Of a DNA stretch of 64,000 nt, positions 27,028 through 35,476 are shown in pieces (within the stretch, counting starts at the first letter, position 1; each line of letters starts with the position of its first letter). The stretch spans positions 28,078 to 92,077 of the forward strand of contig JAISVR010000032.1 in NCBI GenBank assembly GCA_031271465.1. Direction: 5' to 3'. The DNA is from Prevotellaceae bacterium. Its GTDB lineage: Bacteria > Bacteroidota > Bacteroidia > Bacteroidales > Paludibacteraceae. Under the pieces are notes generated by a model that was not told where the DNA came from, did not search any database, and saw only the letters and a list, made by a program, of their open reading frames with translations. A program made the translations under genes and the position numbers.

Positions 27028-27579
27028 GACAGAATTTACAGAATTAACATGATTTCTTACAATATATTCTGCAAATTTTCTAAATTCTGCCCAAAACCGT
27101 CAAACAAAAGAATATGTATTTCAATGATATAACAAAAGATATTATCCGATGTGCATATAAAGTTCATAATAAATTAGGGACAGGTTTTTTAGAAAAAGTC
27201 TATGAAAATGCTCTTAAAATTGAACTCGAAAAAGAAGGTTTTAAAGTTTTTCAACAACATCCCATTCATATATACTATGATGACAAATGTATTGGTGAAT
27301 ATTATGCCGACTTAATGGTTGAAGATATTATTATTGAATTAAAAGCTGTTGAAGAAATCCATCCAAAACACGAAGTTCAATTAGTTAATTATTTAACCGC
27401 CACCGGAATTGATGTTGGATTATTAATCAATTTTTCTTCTTCCGTAAAAATAAAAAGAAAGTATAGAGAATATAAAAATCAAGACTAATAGACGAATTTA
27501 ACAAGATTAACAGAACTAATGCTTAGAACCGCAAGGAATAGCATTCACAAAAAATTCTGTAAATTCTGTAAATTCTGTC
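27028..27579. mobile_element. Putative GxxExxY cassette bounded by perfect 18-bp inverted repeats
   Basis: The 552-bp segment between nfnA and nfnB is flanked by GACAGAATTTACAGAATT (27028-27045) and its exact reverse complement (27562-27579). The right end continues inward as a third copy of a 9-bp AATTCTGTA unit. Inside is a single AT-rich gene. This layout suggests a small mobilisable or recombining unit that inserted into the nfn operon. It encodes no transposase, so movement would need help in trans. Confidence 0.6.
27114..27488 (+). CDS. GxxExxY protein (PD-(D/E)XK-like)
   Basis: The 124-residue protein is named for its motif, seen as GTGFLEKVYENAL near residue 22. A nuclease-like core with EYYADLMVEDIIIELKAVEEI follows, where D, E and K residues match the PD-(D/E)XK pattern. 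The family is widespread in Bacteroidota and has no established function. The gene is AT-rich compared with nfnA and nfnB and sits inside a cassette with inverted-repeat ends. Confidence 0.88.
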   Translation: MYFNDITKDIIRCAYKVHNKLGTGFLEKVYENALKIELEKEGFKVFQQHPIHIYYDDKCIGEYYADLMVEDIIIELKAVEEIHPKHEVQLVNYLTATGIDVGLLINFSSSVKIKRKYREYKNQD

Positions 27580-27594
27580 AGAAAGAACAACAAA

Positions 27595-29040
27595 ATGACT
27601 GATAGAAACGAAATATGGCGCGAAACTTTGCGCCAATCCCTCAAAGCGAAAGAACGCATGGCAATCGAGCGCATTCATATGCCGGAGCTTGACCCTGCCA
27701 TTCGCCGTACCAATAACCAAGAGGTAAACCAAGGACTAAGCATAGAACAAGCCAAACTGGAGGCAAGCCGTTGTATCGACTGCCCAAATCCAGGCTGTGT
27801 GAGTGGTTGTCCGGTAAATATCGATATTCCGGGCTTTATTAAAAATATTGAACGAGGCGAAATACTCGAAGCAGCAAAAGTGTTGAAATTGACCAGTGCA
27901 TTGCCTGCTGTTTGCGGTCGCGTATGCCCGCAAGAAATACAATGCGAAGCCAAATGTATTTACATTAAATCTGGTAAACAAGCGGTGGCAATTGGTAATT
28001 TGGAGCGATTTGCTGCCGATTACGAGCGCGAAAGCGGTACTATTTCCATTCCGCAATGTGCGCCGGCTAACGGGATTAAGGTTGCCGTAATCGGCTCCGG
28101 TCCTGCCGGATTGTCTTGCGCCGGTGATTTGGCGAAACTCGGTTACAGTGTAACTGTTTTCGAGGCATTGCACGAAATCGGCGGTGTGCTGAAATATGGT
28201 ATTCCTGAGTTTCGTTTGCCAAACGAAATTGTTGATGTAGAGATTAATAACCTTCGTCAAATGGGGGTAGAATTTGTGAACGACTGTGTAGTGGGTAAAA
28301 CCATTTCGCCCGAAGATTTGGCTGCCGAAGGCTTCCGTTGTTTGTTTGTAGGAAGTGGCGCAGGATTGCCTCGTTTTATGAATATCAAAGGAGAAAACTT
28401 GATAAATGTGCTCTCTTCTAATGAATATTTGACTCGTGTCAACTTAATGGGTGCAGGACGAGAAAATTCCGATACGCCTGTATATAAAGGCAAACGCGTT
28501 GCCGTGATAGGCGGCGGAAATACGGCAATGGATTCGGTGCGTACCGCCATACGCAATGGAGCGGAACGGGCAATGATTGTATATCGCCGTTCGGAAAACG
28601 AAATGCCTGCGCGTATGGAAGAAATAAAACATGCCAAAGAAGAGGGTGTTGAGTTTCTTACGCTACACAATCCAATTGAGTATCTTGGCGACAAGGAAGG
28701 CAGGGTTAGGCAAATGCGCCTGCAAAAAATGACGCTTGGCGAGCCTGATGCAAGCGGTCGCCGCAGTCCGGTAGAAATACCCGGAGCCATTGAAACAATG
28801 GATGTGGATATGGTTATTGTAGCTATTGGTGTGTCGCCCAATCCAATCGTACCAAGTTCTATTGACGGCTTGCAAATGAGCAAATGGGGAACGATTGTGG
28901 TTAACGAAAGTATGCAATCGGCAGAAATCCCGACTATCTTTGCCGGCGGCGATATTGTGCGCGGCGGTGCAACCGTGATTCTTGCCATGGGCGACGGACG
29001 CAAAGCGGCTGCGGGAATTGATGCGTATTTAAAATCTTAA
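27595..29040 (+). CDS. nfnB: NfnB-like large subunit / glutamate synthase small-chain homologue
   Basis: The 481-residue flavoprotein has an N-terminal cysteine-rich domain (CIDCPNPGCVSGCPVNIDIP and CGRVCPQEIQCEAKC) for two [4Fe-4S] clusters. A FAD site (VAVIGSGPAGLSCAGDLA), an NADPH site (VAVIGGGNTAMDSVRTA) and a terminal FAGGDIVRGGATVILAMGDG follow. On its own this could be the GltD-type small chain of glutamate synthase; pairing with nfnA favours NfnB, the bifurcating subunit. Its 3' end overlaps the convergent porin gene by four bases. Confidence 0.88.
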   Translation: MTDRNEIWRETLRQSLKAKERMAIERIHMPELDPAIRRTNNQEVNQGLSIEQAKLEASRCIDCPNPGCVSGCPVNIDIPGFIKNIERGEILEAAKVLKLTSALPAVCGRVCPQEIQCEAKCIYIKSGKQAVAIGNLERFAADYERESGTISIPQCAPANGIKVAVIGSGPAGLSCAGDLAKLGYSVTVFEALHEIGGVLKYGIPEFRLPNEIVDVEINNLRQMGVEFVNDCVVGKTISPEDLAAEGFRCLFVGSGAGLPRFMNIKGENLINVLSSNEYLTRVNLMGAGRENSDTPVYKGKRVAVIGGGNTAMDSVRTAIRNGAERAMIVYRRSENEMPARMEEIKHAKEEGVEFLTLHNPIEYLGDKEGRVRQMRLQKMTLGEPDASGRRSPVEIPGAIETMDVDMVIVAIGVSPNPIVPSSIDGLQMSKWGTIVVNESMQSAEIPTIFAGGDIVRGGATVILAMGDGRKAAAGIDAYLKS

Positions 29041-30152
29041 AATTCCACCCCAAACCTCAGCATTGCCACCAGTGCATTTTTCAGTTTTTCATCACTTCCT
29101 GCGGGGTTGATAATGTACTGAATATCGGGTTTGAGGTAAATATTACCGTTCAACTGTAAATGATATTGCAGTTCAATTACGGCTTCGTTGCCCGCTTCAT
29201 TATCGGTGAAAACAGCATAATTGGCAGCCAGTCCGATTTTATCATCGGGGCGTTGCGAACTGAAATTCCTTACCGTCATACCCAAACCGTAACATTGCGT
29301 GTGGCTGTTGTATTTTTCGGGACTGAAACCGATTTGCGCAAACAGGGCGAATTTATCCGTAATTTCCTGGTCGCCCACAAAGTAGAAACCAAAATTATTG
29401 TCGGGCATTTCAGGGTCGATACTTGAGTGATAATAATAACCGCCAATTTTATACTCACCCGCGTGTCCCTTTATCAAACTGTTGGCAACCTGAAATTCCG
29501 TTATAGCGAGCAAACCTTCTTTTGCCGACAAATTCCAGCGCAGATTATAAGGATTCTCTTCCCAACAATACAAATAAGCATCCCACACAGCAACCTGCCA
29601 GCGATAGCTTTTAGCAATATCCCAAGCGATATTCAACGCCAGCCCCGTCATGGGAAAAATGGGCGCAGGCACATTATCCGCACACACAGAATGAATGCCA
29701 AAGTAACTGTTGTTAAACAGCGCGCCGCCCTCACTCGCGGCATAATCGGCGTTTAAATCCTGCAAACCGGCGGTGAAGCTCAACCTGCCAAAGCGTTGCC
29801 TATACCACAGTTCGTAGAGGTAAGTATGATTACCCGCTTCAATGTTCGATACCTTTTGAAAATCGCCGATAAGCGTTGCCGAAGGCTCGCCGCCATGCGT
29901 ATTTCCGCCCTTAACAAACAGTTCGCCACCTTTCCACCAATTAGCTTTTTCGGTGTCGAAACCCACGGTTATAGCTGCCATTCCGAGGCAAGTCGCACCG
30001 GTTTTAATTCCACCGGAAAAATTACCCACAACATCGCCGACATAGCTCGCTCCAAACGAAAAATAATCCGCTTTTCTCTTCTCAATATCCTGTGCATTAG
30101 TTCCTGCCTCTAAAAAAGCGAGAACAAGCATTGTATAAATATTTTTTTTCAT
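29037..30152 (-). CDS. OprB-like carbohydrate-selective porin
   Basis: The 371-residue protein has a signal peptide (MKKNIYTMLVLAFLEAGTNA). Its alternating, aromatic-rich beta strands end in the phenylalanine expected of an outer-membrane barrel (LRFGVEF). Segments such as GELFVKGGNTHGG, LYELWYRQRFG and FTAGLQDLNADYA match the OprB family, which passes sugars through the outer membrane. It is preceded by a perfect -10 box (30230-30237) and, 23 bp further upstream, a NarL-like palindrome also found before the hemerythrin regulator and feoAB. Confidence 0.8.
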   Translation of the reverse strand: MKKNIYTMLVLAFLEAGTNAQDIEKRKADYFSFGASYVGDVVGNFSGGIKTGATCLGMAAITVGFDTEKANWWKGGELFVKGGNTHGGEPSATLIGDFQKVSNIEAGNHTYLYELWYRQRFGRLSFTAGLQDLNADYAASEGGALFNNSYFGIHSVCADNVPAPIFPMTGLALNIAWDIAKSYRWQVAVWDAYLYCWEENPYNLRWNLSAKEGLLAITEFQVANSLIKGHAGEYKIGGYYYHSSIDPEMPDNNFGFYFVGDQEITDKFALFAQIGFSPEKYNSHTQCYGLGMTVRNFSSQRPDDKIGLAANYAVFTDNEAGNEAVIELQYHLQLNGNIYLKPDIQYIINPAGSDEKLKNALVAMLRFGVEF

Positions 30153-30229
30153 CCTTTTTTATGTTGGATTTATCCTTTTTACATATCTAAATGAGATAAT
30201 TCCGTTTTTTGATTTAAATTTTACGGCTG

Positions 30230-30237
30230 CAAAAGTA
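30230..30237 (-). promoter_or_regulatory. Porin gene promoter -10 box
   Basis: On the minus strand this reads TACTTTTG, an exact TAnnTTTG. The start site would be near 30223, leaving about a 70-nt leader. Confidence 0.65.
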
Positions 30238-30260
30238 TCATTGCCGACTGTTTCCCGAAA

Positions 30261-30276
30261 TACCCATTTTTTGGTA
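30261..30276. promoter_or_regulatory. NarL-like palindrome upstream of the porin gene
   Basis: TACCCATTTTTTGGTA has inverted TACC/GGTA ends in a 7-2-7 layout and is followed by ATTTAAA. Read on the minus strand it is TACCAAAAAATGGGTA, 13/16 identical to the feoAB box and 14/16 to the hemerythrin-gene box. It stands 23 bp upstream of the -10 box. Confidence 0.5.
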
Positions 30277-30340
30277 ATTTAAAGCATGCCGGTTAGATAT
30301 TTTTCTATTAGATATTTTCTATCTATAATAATAAATCATT

Positions 30341-30540
30341 ATCCTATAGTAAAAGAATATTATTCTATAGCAATAGTATATTATTCTATAGCAATAGCAT
30401 ATTATTCTATAACAACAGCATATCATTCTATAACAATAGCATATCATTCTACAACAATAGCATATCATTCTATAACAATAGCATATTATTCTATAACAAT
30501 ATCATATTATTCTATAACAATAGCATATCATTCTATAATA
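30341..30540. repeat. 21-bp tandem array upstream of an HTH gene
   Basis: Nine clear units of exactly 21 bp with core ATTCTATAACAATAGCAT start at 30362, 30383, 30404, 30425, 30446, 30467, 30488, 30509 and 30530. A degenerate tenth lies at 30341. The open frame 30286-30582 with heptad YHSITIA is produced by the repeat and is not supported as a gene. The array ends 54 bp upstream of the HTH gene's -10-like box CATCTTTG (30594-30601). Confidence 0.85.
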
Positions 30541-30618
30541 AAAAATCATTATAATATGATAGTTTTTTATCTGCAAGTATGAATATTTTTTATCATCTTT
30601 GCAAAAAATATTCACAAT

Positions 30619-30969
30619 ATGGAAAATTCAACATTGCAACATGCCGGCAATATGCCTCATAATGGCAATTTGCTGAAAAAACACATCGAAGAAAGCCGCC
30701 TGCTGCCTTCGCATGTCGCCAAACGAATGGGGATAAGTTTTTCTACGCTTAGAACTTTCTACAATCGGCAAACCGTTCAAACTAAAACCCTCTGGACTGC
30801 ATCTATGGCGTTGGGCTACAATTTCTTTTTCGACCTGGGCATGCAGTTGCCTCAGAATATGGAGTCGGCACTCGATACCGAACTGAAAAAACGGGTAGAA
30901 CAGCTCGAAAAGGAAAACGAACGCCTGAAAACGGAAATAGGAGTGTACGAGAAAATTTTGAGAAAGTAA
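30619..30969 (+). CDS. Small helix-turn-helix regulator with C-terminal coiled coil
   Basis: The 116-residue protein has a HTH-like region at about residues 17-60 (LLKKHIEESRLLPSHVAKRM then GISFSTLRTFYNR). A short hydrophobic stretch and a charged heptad coiled coil at about 85-113 (ELKKRVEQLEKENERLKTEI) follow, suited to dimerisation. It is probably a DNA-binding regulator; its target is unknown. The upstream 21-bp tandem array is an obvious candidate binding array. The gene stands between the porin gene and the hemerythrin regulator. Confidence 0.7.
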   Translation: MENSTLQHAGNMPHNGNLLKKHIEESRLLPSHVAKRMGISFSTLRTFYNRQTVQTKTLWTASMALGYNFFFDLGMQLPQNMESALDTELKKRVEQLEKENERLKTEIGVYEKILRK

Positions 30970-30989
30970 AATCTTATACCGTATTTTAT

Positions 30990-31026
30990 CTCCGCTCGAC
31001 GCAGGCAGAGCTTACGCTGAGCGGAG
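30990..31026 (+). other. Hairpin after the HTH gene
   Basis: An 8-bp perfect stem (CTCCGCTC at 30990-30997, GAGCGGAG at 31019-31026) lies 20 bp after the stop codon. There is no T tract, so it may be a remnant repeat or a stabilising 3' structure rather than a terminator. Confidence 0.4.
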
Positions 31027-31047
31027 CAAATCCGGTTTTCTCTAACA

Positions 31048-31063
31048 TACCCACTTTTAGGTA
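31048..31063. promoter_or_regulatory. NarL-like palindrome upstream of the hemerythrin-LuxR gene
   Basis: TACCCACTTTTAGGTA, followed by ATTTAAA as at 30261, lies 38 bp upstream of the -10 box. It is a candidate autoregulatory site of the LuxR-type protein it precedes. Confidence 0.5.
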
Positions 31064-31101
31064 ATTTAAACCGACTGATTATAAGTTGGCTGAAATGTAT
31101 T

Positions 31102-31109
31102 TATCTTTG
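31102..31109 (+). promoter_or_regulatory. Hemerythrin-LuxR gene promoter -10 box
   Basis: TATCTTTG is an exact TAnnTTTG and ends 25 bp before the ATG at 31135. Confidence 0.65.
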
Positions 31110-31134
31110 CGGGAAATTTTGCAGGACATTTTTT

Positions 31135-32049
31135 ATGTATAAAACAGGGAATTATACCGACACCGACCGAATGTGCGACCTTATCACCGAAAACTACCCG
31201 ATGCTGCTCGTGCTGAGCCGTTTCGGCATTGCGCTGGGTTTTGGCGATAAAAATATCCGTGAAGTGTGCAGAGGAAACGGGGTAGATACTGCTACTTTTC
31301 TGGCTGTTGTCAATATTCTGGCAGGCAGCAAAGACGATTACAACATTAAAAAAACTATTTCTGTGGAATCGCTTATCCGGTATTTGCAACATTCGCACAG
31401 CTATTTTTTGGATTATCGCCTGCCTGCTATCCGCGCCAAATTAATACAAGCCATCAAAAGCGTGGATAAAAATGTATCGGCAGTCATTATCCGCTTTTTC
31501 GACGAATATACTGCCGATGTGAGCCGCCACATGAGGGACGAGGAAAAAACATTATTCCCCAATCTGAAAAAAATGCTTGCCGGAGAAGGCTACAATGCAA
31601 GCGTTTTCAGCCGGCAGCACAACCATTTGGAAAAAAATATCGCCGAACTGAAAAACATCATTATCAAATATTGCAACACCCCAAGCAGCAACGATTTAAA
31701 CAGCGTGCTGTTCGATATTTTCCTGTTCGAGCAGGACCTCGCGTCGCATATTCTGGTTGAAGACCGCCTGATTTTATCGCTGACGAGAAAAACTGCTCCC
31801 CCCCACCCTGCTCCCAAACCGAAACATGCGCACGAACAACTCACGCAGCGCGAAAAGGAAGTAGTAGTGTGTGTAGTAAAAGGCATGACCAACAAGCAAA
31901 TTGCCGATGAGCTTTTTCTTTCGCCCCACACGGTGCTCACCCATCGCAAAAACATTGCTGCCAAGTTGCAAATACACAGTCCGGCAGGGCTGACAATTTA
32001 TGCCATTGTGAACAAGCTGGTGGAGCTTGAGGAAATAAAGGCTGTGTAA
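31135..32049 (+). CDS. Hemerythrin-domain LuxR-type transcriptional regulator
   Basis: The 304-residue protein fuses two modules. The first begins like YtfE/ScdA iron-cluster repair proteins (LSRFGIALGFGDKNIREVC). It continues as a four-helix hemerythrin with potential diiron ligands H86/H88 (LQHSHSYF), H132 and E136 (RHMRDEEKTLFP), H162/H164 (HNHLEKN), H205 and E209 (HILVEDRL). A proline-rich linker leads to a GerE/LuxR HTH at about 235-300 (LTQREKEVVV, MTNKQIADELFLSPHTVLTHRKNI). Inference: a regulator whose diiron centre senses oxygen, nitric oxide or iron. A palindrome of NarL type is found at its own promoter, the porin promoter and the feoAB promoter. Confidence 0.87.
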   Translation: MYKTGNYTDTDRMCDLITENYPMLLVLSRFGIALGFGDKNIREVCRGNGVDTATFLAVVNILAGSKDDYNIKKTISVESLIRYLQHSHSYFLDYRLPAIRAKLIQAIKSVDKNVSAVIIRFFDEYTADVSRHMRDEEKTLFPNLKKMLAGEGYNASVFSRQHNHLEKNIAELKNIIIKYCNTPSSNDLNSVLFDIFLFEQDLASHILVEDRLILSLTRKTAPPHPAPKPKHAHEQLTQREKEVVVCVVKGMTNKQIADELFLSPHTVLTHRKNIAAKLQIHSPAGLTIYAIVNKLVELEEIKAV

Positions 32050-32071
32050 GAAAAACAACGAATATGTTTGC

Positions 32072-32108
32072 AAAAAAAATACGAACCGGTATTGGCTCGT
32101 ATTTTTTT
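32072..32108. terminator. Bidirectional terminator
   Basis: A 12-bp stem (AAAAAAATACGA at 32073-32084 with TCGTATTTTTTT at 32097-32108) lies between the convergent hemerythrin regulator and the SR-rich protein gene. A/T tracts on both arms allow termination in both directions. Confidence 0.8.
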
Positions 32109-32122
32109 GTTATTCCATTTCA

Positions 32123-33049
32123 TTACATTGCAGCATCAAGCGTACCTATTATCTTGTACTGTACCCCCGTTTGAGTTACTACGGGTTTGTAAAGAATATT
32201 ATCAAACTCAAAATAAGTTTTTCCTCCTATCACTACCGTTTGCACATCGTCAATCGGCAATTCGGGCACGATAGCTCCCATCGGCGGCTCTACCACCTCG
32301 TAGTTATTTGCCACCACATCGCGACGATAATACGCCCCCTGATAGTAATAGTAAGGAACTGTGCCCACCATAATGGTGAAAAATCCGGTAGGAATAACCG
32401 TTACCCGCAATCCGCGCGGAGGAGCCACTACCACATAAACCCCGTTGCTGGGACGATAATAGAAGCCGTTGTTGTAATAATAATCGTAGCCGTTGTAACG
32501 AAGATTGATATAGTTGTGGTTGATCACCGTTACGCGGCGTTCTACACGCGGAGTTACCACCACAATTCTCGAACGGTCGTAATGACGCATTGCGCGCGGA
32601 CGCACCGTAGTAGTTACAGGGCGGCGGTTACTGCTGCTTGTCGATACACGACTGCTGCTACGACTTGGGCTGCTGCTTGTTGATACACGACTGTTGTTAC
32701 GGCTTGAGCTGCTGCTTGCAGGGCGAATCGTAGCATTTGTGGCAGGACGCGTAGTTGCAGCCGGACGGCTTACCCGGCTGTTTTCGCGTGTGCTACCGCT
32801 TCGGCTGTTGCTAACACGCGAACTGCTACCGCTTGCGCGGGTTTCGCTACTGCGGGAAGGCGTAGTCGTACGAGCAGGAGTACTGCGCGGCGTCGCGCTT
32901 TGGGTTGTTGTACTGCGACTGTTAGTTGTAGTCGTACGGGCATTTCTGCTATTGCTTCGGCTGTTACTGCTTCGGGTTTGAGCTTCCATACTCAAGCTAC
33001 CAAGCAAAAAGAGCAGAATTGAGGTCAGGGTAATAATCAAAGTTTTCAT
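32123..33049 (-). CDS. DUF6515-like secreted protein with Ser/Arg/Thr-rich low-complexity region
   Basis: The 308-residue protein has a signal peptide (residues 1-23, ending SMEAQ). Residues 25-150 are composed almost entirely of S, R, T, N and P. A tyrosine-rich C-terminal region follows with YYYNNGFYYRPSNGVYVVV and YYYYQGAYYRR repeats. The latter resembles DUF6515 proteins of Bacteroidota, which have no known function. The basic low-complexity part is probably disordered and could bind nucleic acid, polysaccharide or the cell wall. It may be exported to the periplasm or surface. Confidence 0.7.
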   Translation of the reverse strand: MKTLIITLTSILLFLLGSLSMEAQTRSSNSRSNSRNARTTTTNSRSTTTQSATPRSTPARTTTPSRSSETRASGSSSRVSNSRSGSTRENSRVSRPAATTRPATNATIRPASSSSSRNNSRVSTSSSPSRSSSRVSTSSSNRRPVTTTVRPRAMRHYDRSRIVVVTPRVERRVTVINHNYINLRYNGYDYYYNNGFYYRPSNGVYVVVAPPRGLRVTVIPTGFFTIMVGTVPYYYYQGAYYRRDVVANNYEVVEPPMGAIVPELPIDDVQTVVIGGKTYFEFDNILYKPVVTQTGVQYKIIGTLDAAM

Positions 33050-33126
33050 CTTTGTATAATTTATTTGTTCGTTTATGTTATAATGGACGAATATTCGGCA
33101 AAAAGGTTTAAAAGAGCCGGCTAAAT

Positions 33127-34197
33127 TTATTCGGAATTTCCACGCCTGTCTGCCTCCTGTTTTTTAAGCGGATTGGCATTTATTTTCTCGTACAATTTCC
33201 GGTTACGATAAATATCTATAGCCTCGTAAAGCGCGTTGCGAAACGACTCTTCGGAAGCAATGTTTTTTCCGGCAATGTCGTATTCCGTACCATGAAGAGG
33301 TGCAGTGCGTATAACCGGCAAATTGGCTGTATAATTCACGCCCATATCCACCGAAACAGCGTTGAAGGGAGCCATACCCTGGTCGTGATACGCCGCAAGC
33401 ACCGCATCATATTTAGAAAAATCGCCCGAACCGAAAAACAAATCGGCTGCCAATGGACCTACACACACCATGCCGCTGTCGTTCAGCTGCTTAATCGCGG
33501 GAACGAAAATTTCAGCTTCCTCACTACCAAATGTAACATCTTCTCCTTCTCCGGCAGGAGGATTCAAGCTCAGCACAGCAATACGCGGACGGCGTACACC
33601 GAAATCCTGTATCAGTATTTTGTTGAGTTGCTTCAACTTGTTTATCAGTAAATCTTTAGTGATTGTTTTCGACACATTCGAGAGCGGAATATGCCGCGTG
33701 AGCAATGCCACACGGAAATTGTCGTTCAACAGAAGCGAAAAACTACCGTCTTTTTGGTTGAATTGCTTTTCGAGATATTCGGCATGACCAAGAAACGGCT
33801 GTTCGGCGGTAGAAATACTTTCCCTGTCAACAGGCGTTGTTACCAATGCATCGATAAGCCCTTCTTTCAGGTCGGCAACAGCGCGGCTAAGCGAAGCCAT
33901 CGCAGCCTGTCCTGCCTCGACACTCGCTTTACCTGTTTCCACTTTCAAGTCATCGCAGCAATCTATCATGTTTACCTTGCGCGAATTAGCTTCCTGTACC
34001 GAGTTTATTATGTTCAAGTTGAAGCCCTGAATATCGAGCATTTTTCGGTAATAGGCTGCCACTTTCGGCGAGCCGTAAATAACGGGGGTAAACATTTCCA
34101 ACAGTTGCAAGTCAGCCAGCGTTTTAATAATCACTTCGTAGCTCACCCCGTTTATATCCCCCTGCGTGATACCTATTTTTATTCTATCCTTTTCCAT
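33127..34197 (-). CDS. pdxA: 4-hydroxythreonine-4-phosphate dehydrogenase PdxA
   Basis: The 356-residue protein matches PdxA throughout: GITQGDINGVSYEVI at the N-terminus, TTPVDRESI, the metal-binding GHAEYL, LLTRHIPL, SLNPPAGEGE, and AAYHDQGMAPF with a second metal-site histidine. It oxidises 4-phosphohydroxy-L-threonine in the DXP-dependent route to pyridoxal 5'-phosphate. It is last in a leftward run with DUF7935-like, SIMPL and glycosyltransferase genes (gaps of about 20-26 bp), probably one operon driven from 36454. Confidence 0.93.
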   Translation of the reverse strand: MEKDRIKIGITQGDINGVSYEVIIKTLADLQLLEMFTPVIYGSPKVAAYYRKMLDIQGFNLNIINSVQEANSRKVNMIDCCDDLKVETGKASVEAGQAAMASLSRAVADLKEGLIDALVTTPVDRESISTAEQPFLGHAEYLEKQFNQKDGSFSLLLNDNFRVALLTRHIPLSNVSKTITKDLLINKLKQLNKILIQDFGVRRPRIAVLSLNPPAGEGEDVTFGSEEAEIFVPAIKQLNDSGMVCVGPLAADLFFGSGDFSKYDAVLAAYHDQGMAPFNAVSVDMGVNYTANLPVIRTAPLHGTEYDIAGKNIASEESFRNALYEAIDIYRNRKLYEKINANPLKKQEADRRGNSE

Positions 34198-34217
34198 TTA
34201 GTATGAAATGCATAAAG

Positions 34218-34736
34218 TTAAAATCGCCCCACATCATTTTTCAACATGGCGAGTGCCACATCGAGCGGCGTTTTCTCTACCGACCGGTATTTTTCAATAA
34301 TAGCCGTAGCATATTCGAGGGCGCTGGTGTTCATCGAAGCTTCGGCAGCACAAGTATTTACAAGCTGCACGATGCTTTCTCTGGCATTGCGCAATATCAG
34401 CCAGGTATCGGAAGAGATGTAGAGCTGTTGCGCAGCGTTGTGTTCCCACTCTTCGCGAATTTGCTGCAACAAAGCCGTTTGCAAATGCTGTGCCGACTTG
34501 CCGCTAAGCGATTGCCGCGTAAGCAGCGATTCGGGCGTTATTCGTTCCACAAAAATCACCATGCGTTCATAGGCTTTCAGGCGTATGGGAAGCATAGCGG
34601 GCGCAAGTGTTTTGCGCACTTCAAAATTGCGGCGTTCGCTTTCTGCTTTCAACATTTTGTTTATCAATAAATAAACCACAGCGGCAATAACCATTGCGGG
34701 AATAGTAGCTGCAAGAAGAATTGTAAGGAAATCCAT
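34218..34736 (-). CDS. Conserved membrane-anchored protein (DUF7935-like)
   Basis: The 172-residue protein has one N-terminal membrane helix (about 5-27) and a helical cytoplasmic domain with RLKAYERMVIFVERI, REEWEHNAAQQLYIS and a C-terminal acidic helix. Similar proteins occur widely in Bacteroidota without a known role. The partial name is from memory of the family and is tentative. It lies 20 bp upstream of pdxA and 18 bp after the SIMPL gene in the same operon. Confidence 0.6.
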   Translation of the reverse strand: MDFLTILLAATIPAMVIAAVVYLLINKMLKAESERRNFEVRKTLAPAMLPIRLKAYERMVIFVERITPESLLTRQSLSGKSAQHLQTALLQQIREEWEHNAAQQLYISSDTWLILRNARESIVQLVNTCAAEASMNTSALEYATAIIEKYRSVEKTPLDVALAMLKNDVGRF

Positions 34737-34754
34737 TTTTAAAAAATTTACTGA

Positions 34755-35450
34755 TTATTTAATACTGAATCGGGCAACAACGCTGTACGAAACTTTCATT
34801 TTATCGAAACCGGGAGCTGCTTCGTCGTAGACTTCACTCTTTGTTTCATATAATAAGACATTGGCACTAAACCGGCTGTTATTTACCTGTTCCTGTAAAT
34901 AAACCAGCTCGTCCACCTTTCGGCTTTCAGCACTCAACAAATTTTCAGCTTTTAGGCGGGCTTGCTTCACGGCTTGCTGTTGCACTTCTTTTTTCAGTTC
35001 GTCGAGCTTTGAATAATCAACCTTCGACAGATAGTAGTTTATTTTCAAGCTGTCGAGTTTATCGCAAACTTTATTGAGCACAACAAGGCTGTCGAGTTTA
35101 AGTTGATAGCTTTTATTTTGATACACCGTGCTGGGTTTCTTACGCCACCAATACCCGTTATCGCCCGACATGCCTGTTACGGCAAGGTCGGCTTTTGTGT
35201 CGATACCAAGCAATTGCAATGCTTTGAGCAAGCGTTGTTCCTGCGCGTTGAGATCGTTTTTCGTTGCCTTGTTCGTTTCGCTGAGGTTGATACCCAAATA
35301 AAAAATATCGGGATCAACTTCTTTTTCGGCTGTACCTGCCACTTCGACATACGATTGCGCATTTGCCTGCCCGTCGTTCTGCGCACAAGCAACAAAAGAT
35401 AACATCAACACCCCGAACCCGAAACATAAAAATTTTACTGCTTTTTTCAT
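34755..35450 (-). CDS. SIMPL (DUF541) domain periplasmic protein
   Basis: The 231-residue protein has a signal peptide with a possible lipobox (MLSFVACAQ). A SIMPL domain follows (YVEVAGTAEKEVDPDIFYLGI, then KVDYSKLDELKKEVQQQAVKQARLKAENLL). Members such as BP26 form periplasmic oligomers and are linked to membrane stress; the role here is unknown. It is co-directional with its neighbours. Confidence 0.82.
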   Translation of the reverse strand: MKKAVKFLCFGFGVLMLSFVACAQNDGQANAQSYVEVAGTAEKEVDPDIFYLGINLSETNKATKNDLNAQEQRLLKALQLLGIDTKADLAVTGMSGDNGYWWRKKPSTVYQNKSYQLKLDSLVVLNKVCDKLDSLKINYYLSKVDYSKLDELKKEVQQQAVKQARLKAENLLSAESRKVDELVYLQEQVNNSRFSANVLLYETKSEVYDEAAPGFDKMKVSYSVVARFSIK

Positions 35451-35476
35451 GCTATTTAGTTTTAAGTAAGATTTAT

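Noticed and set aside
30286..30582. 98-codon frame with repeated YHSITIA heptads
   Set aside because: The frame is open only because the 21-bp tandem repeat is a multiple of three; no start context, homology or composition supports a protein.
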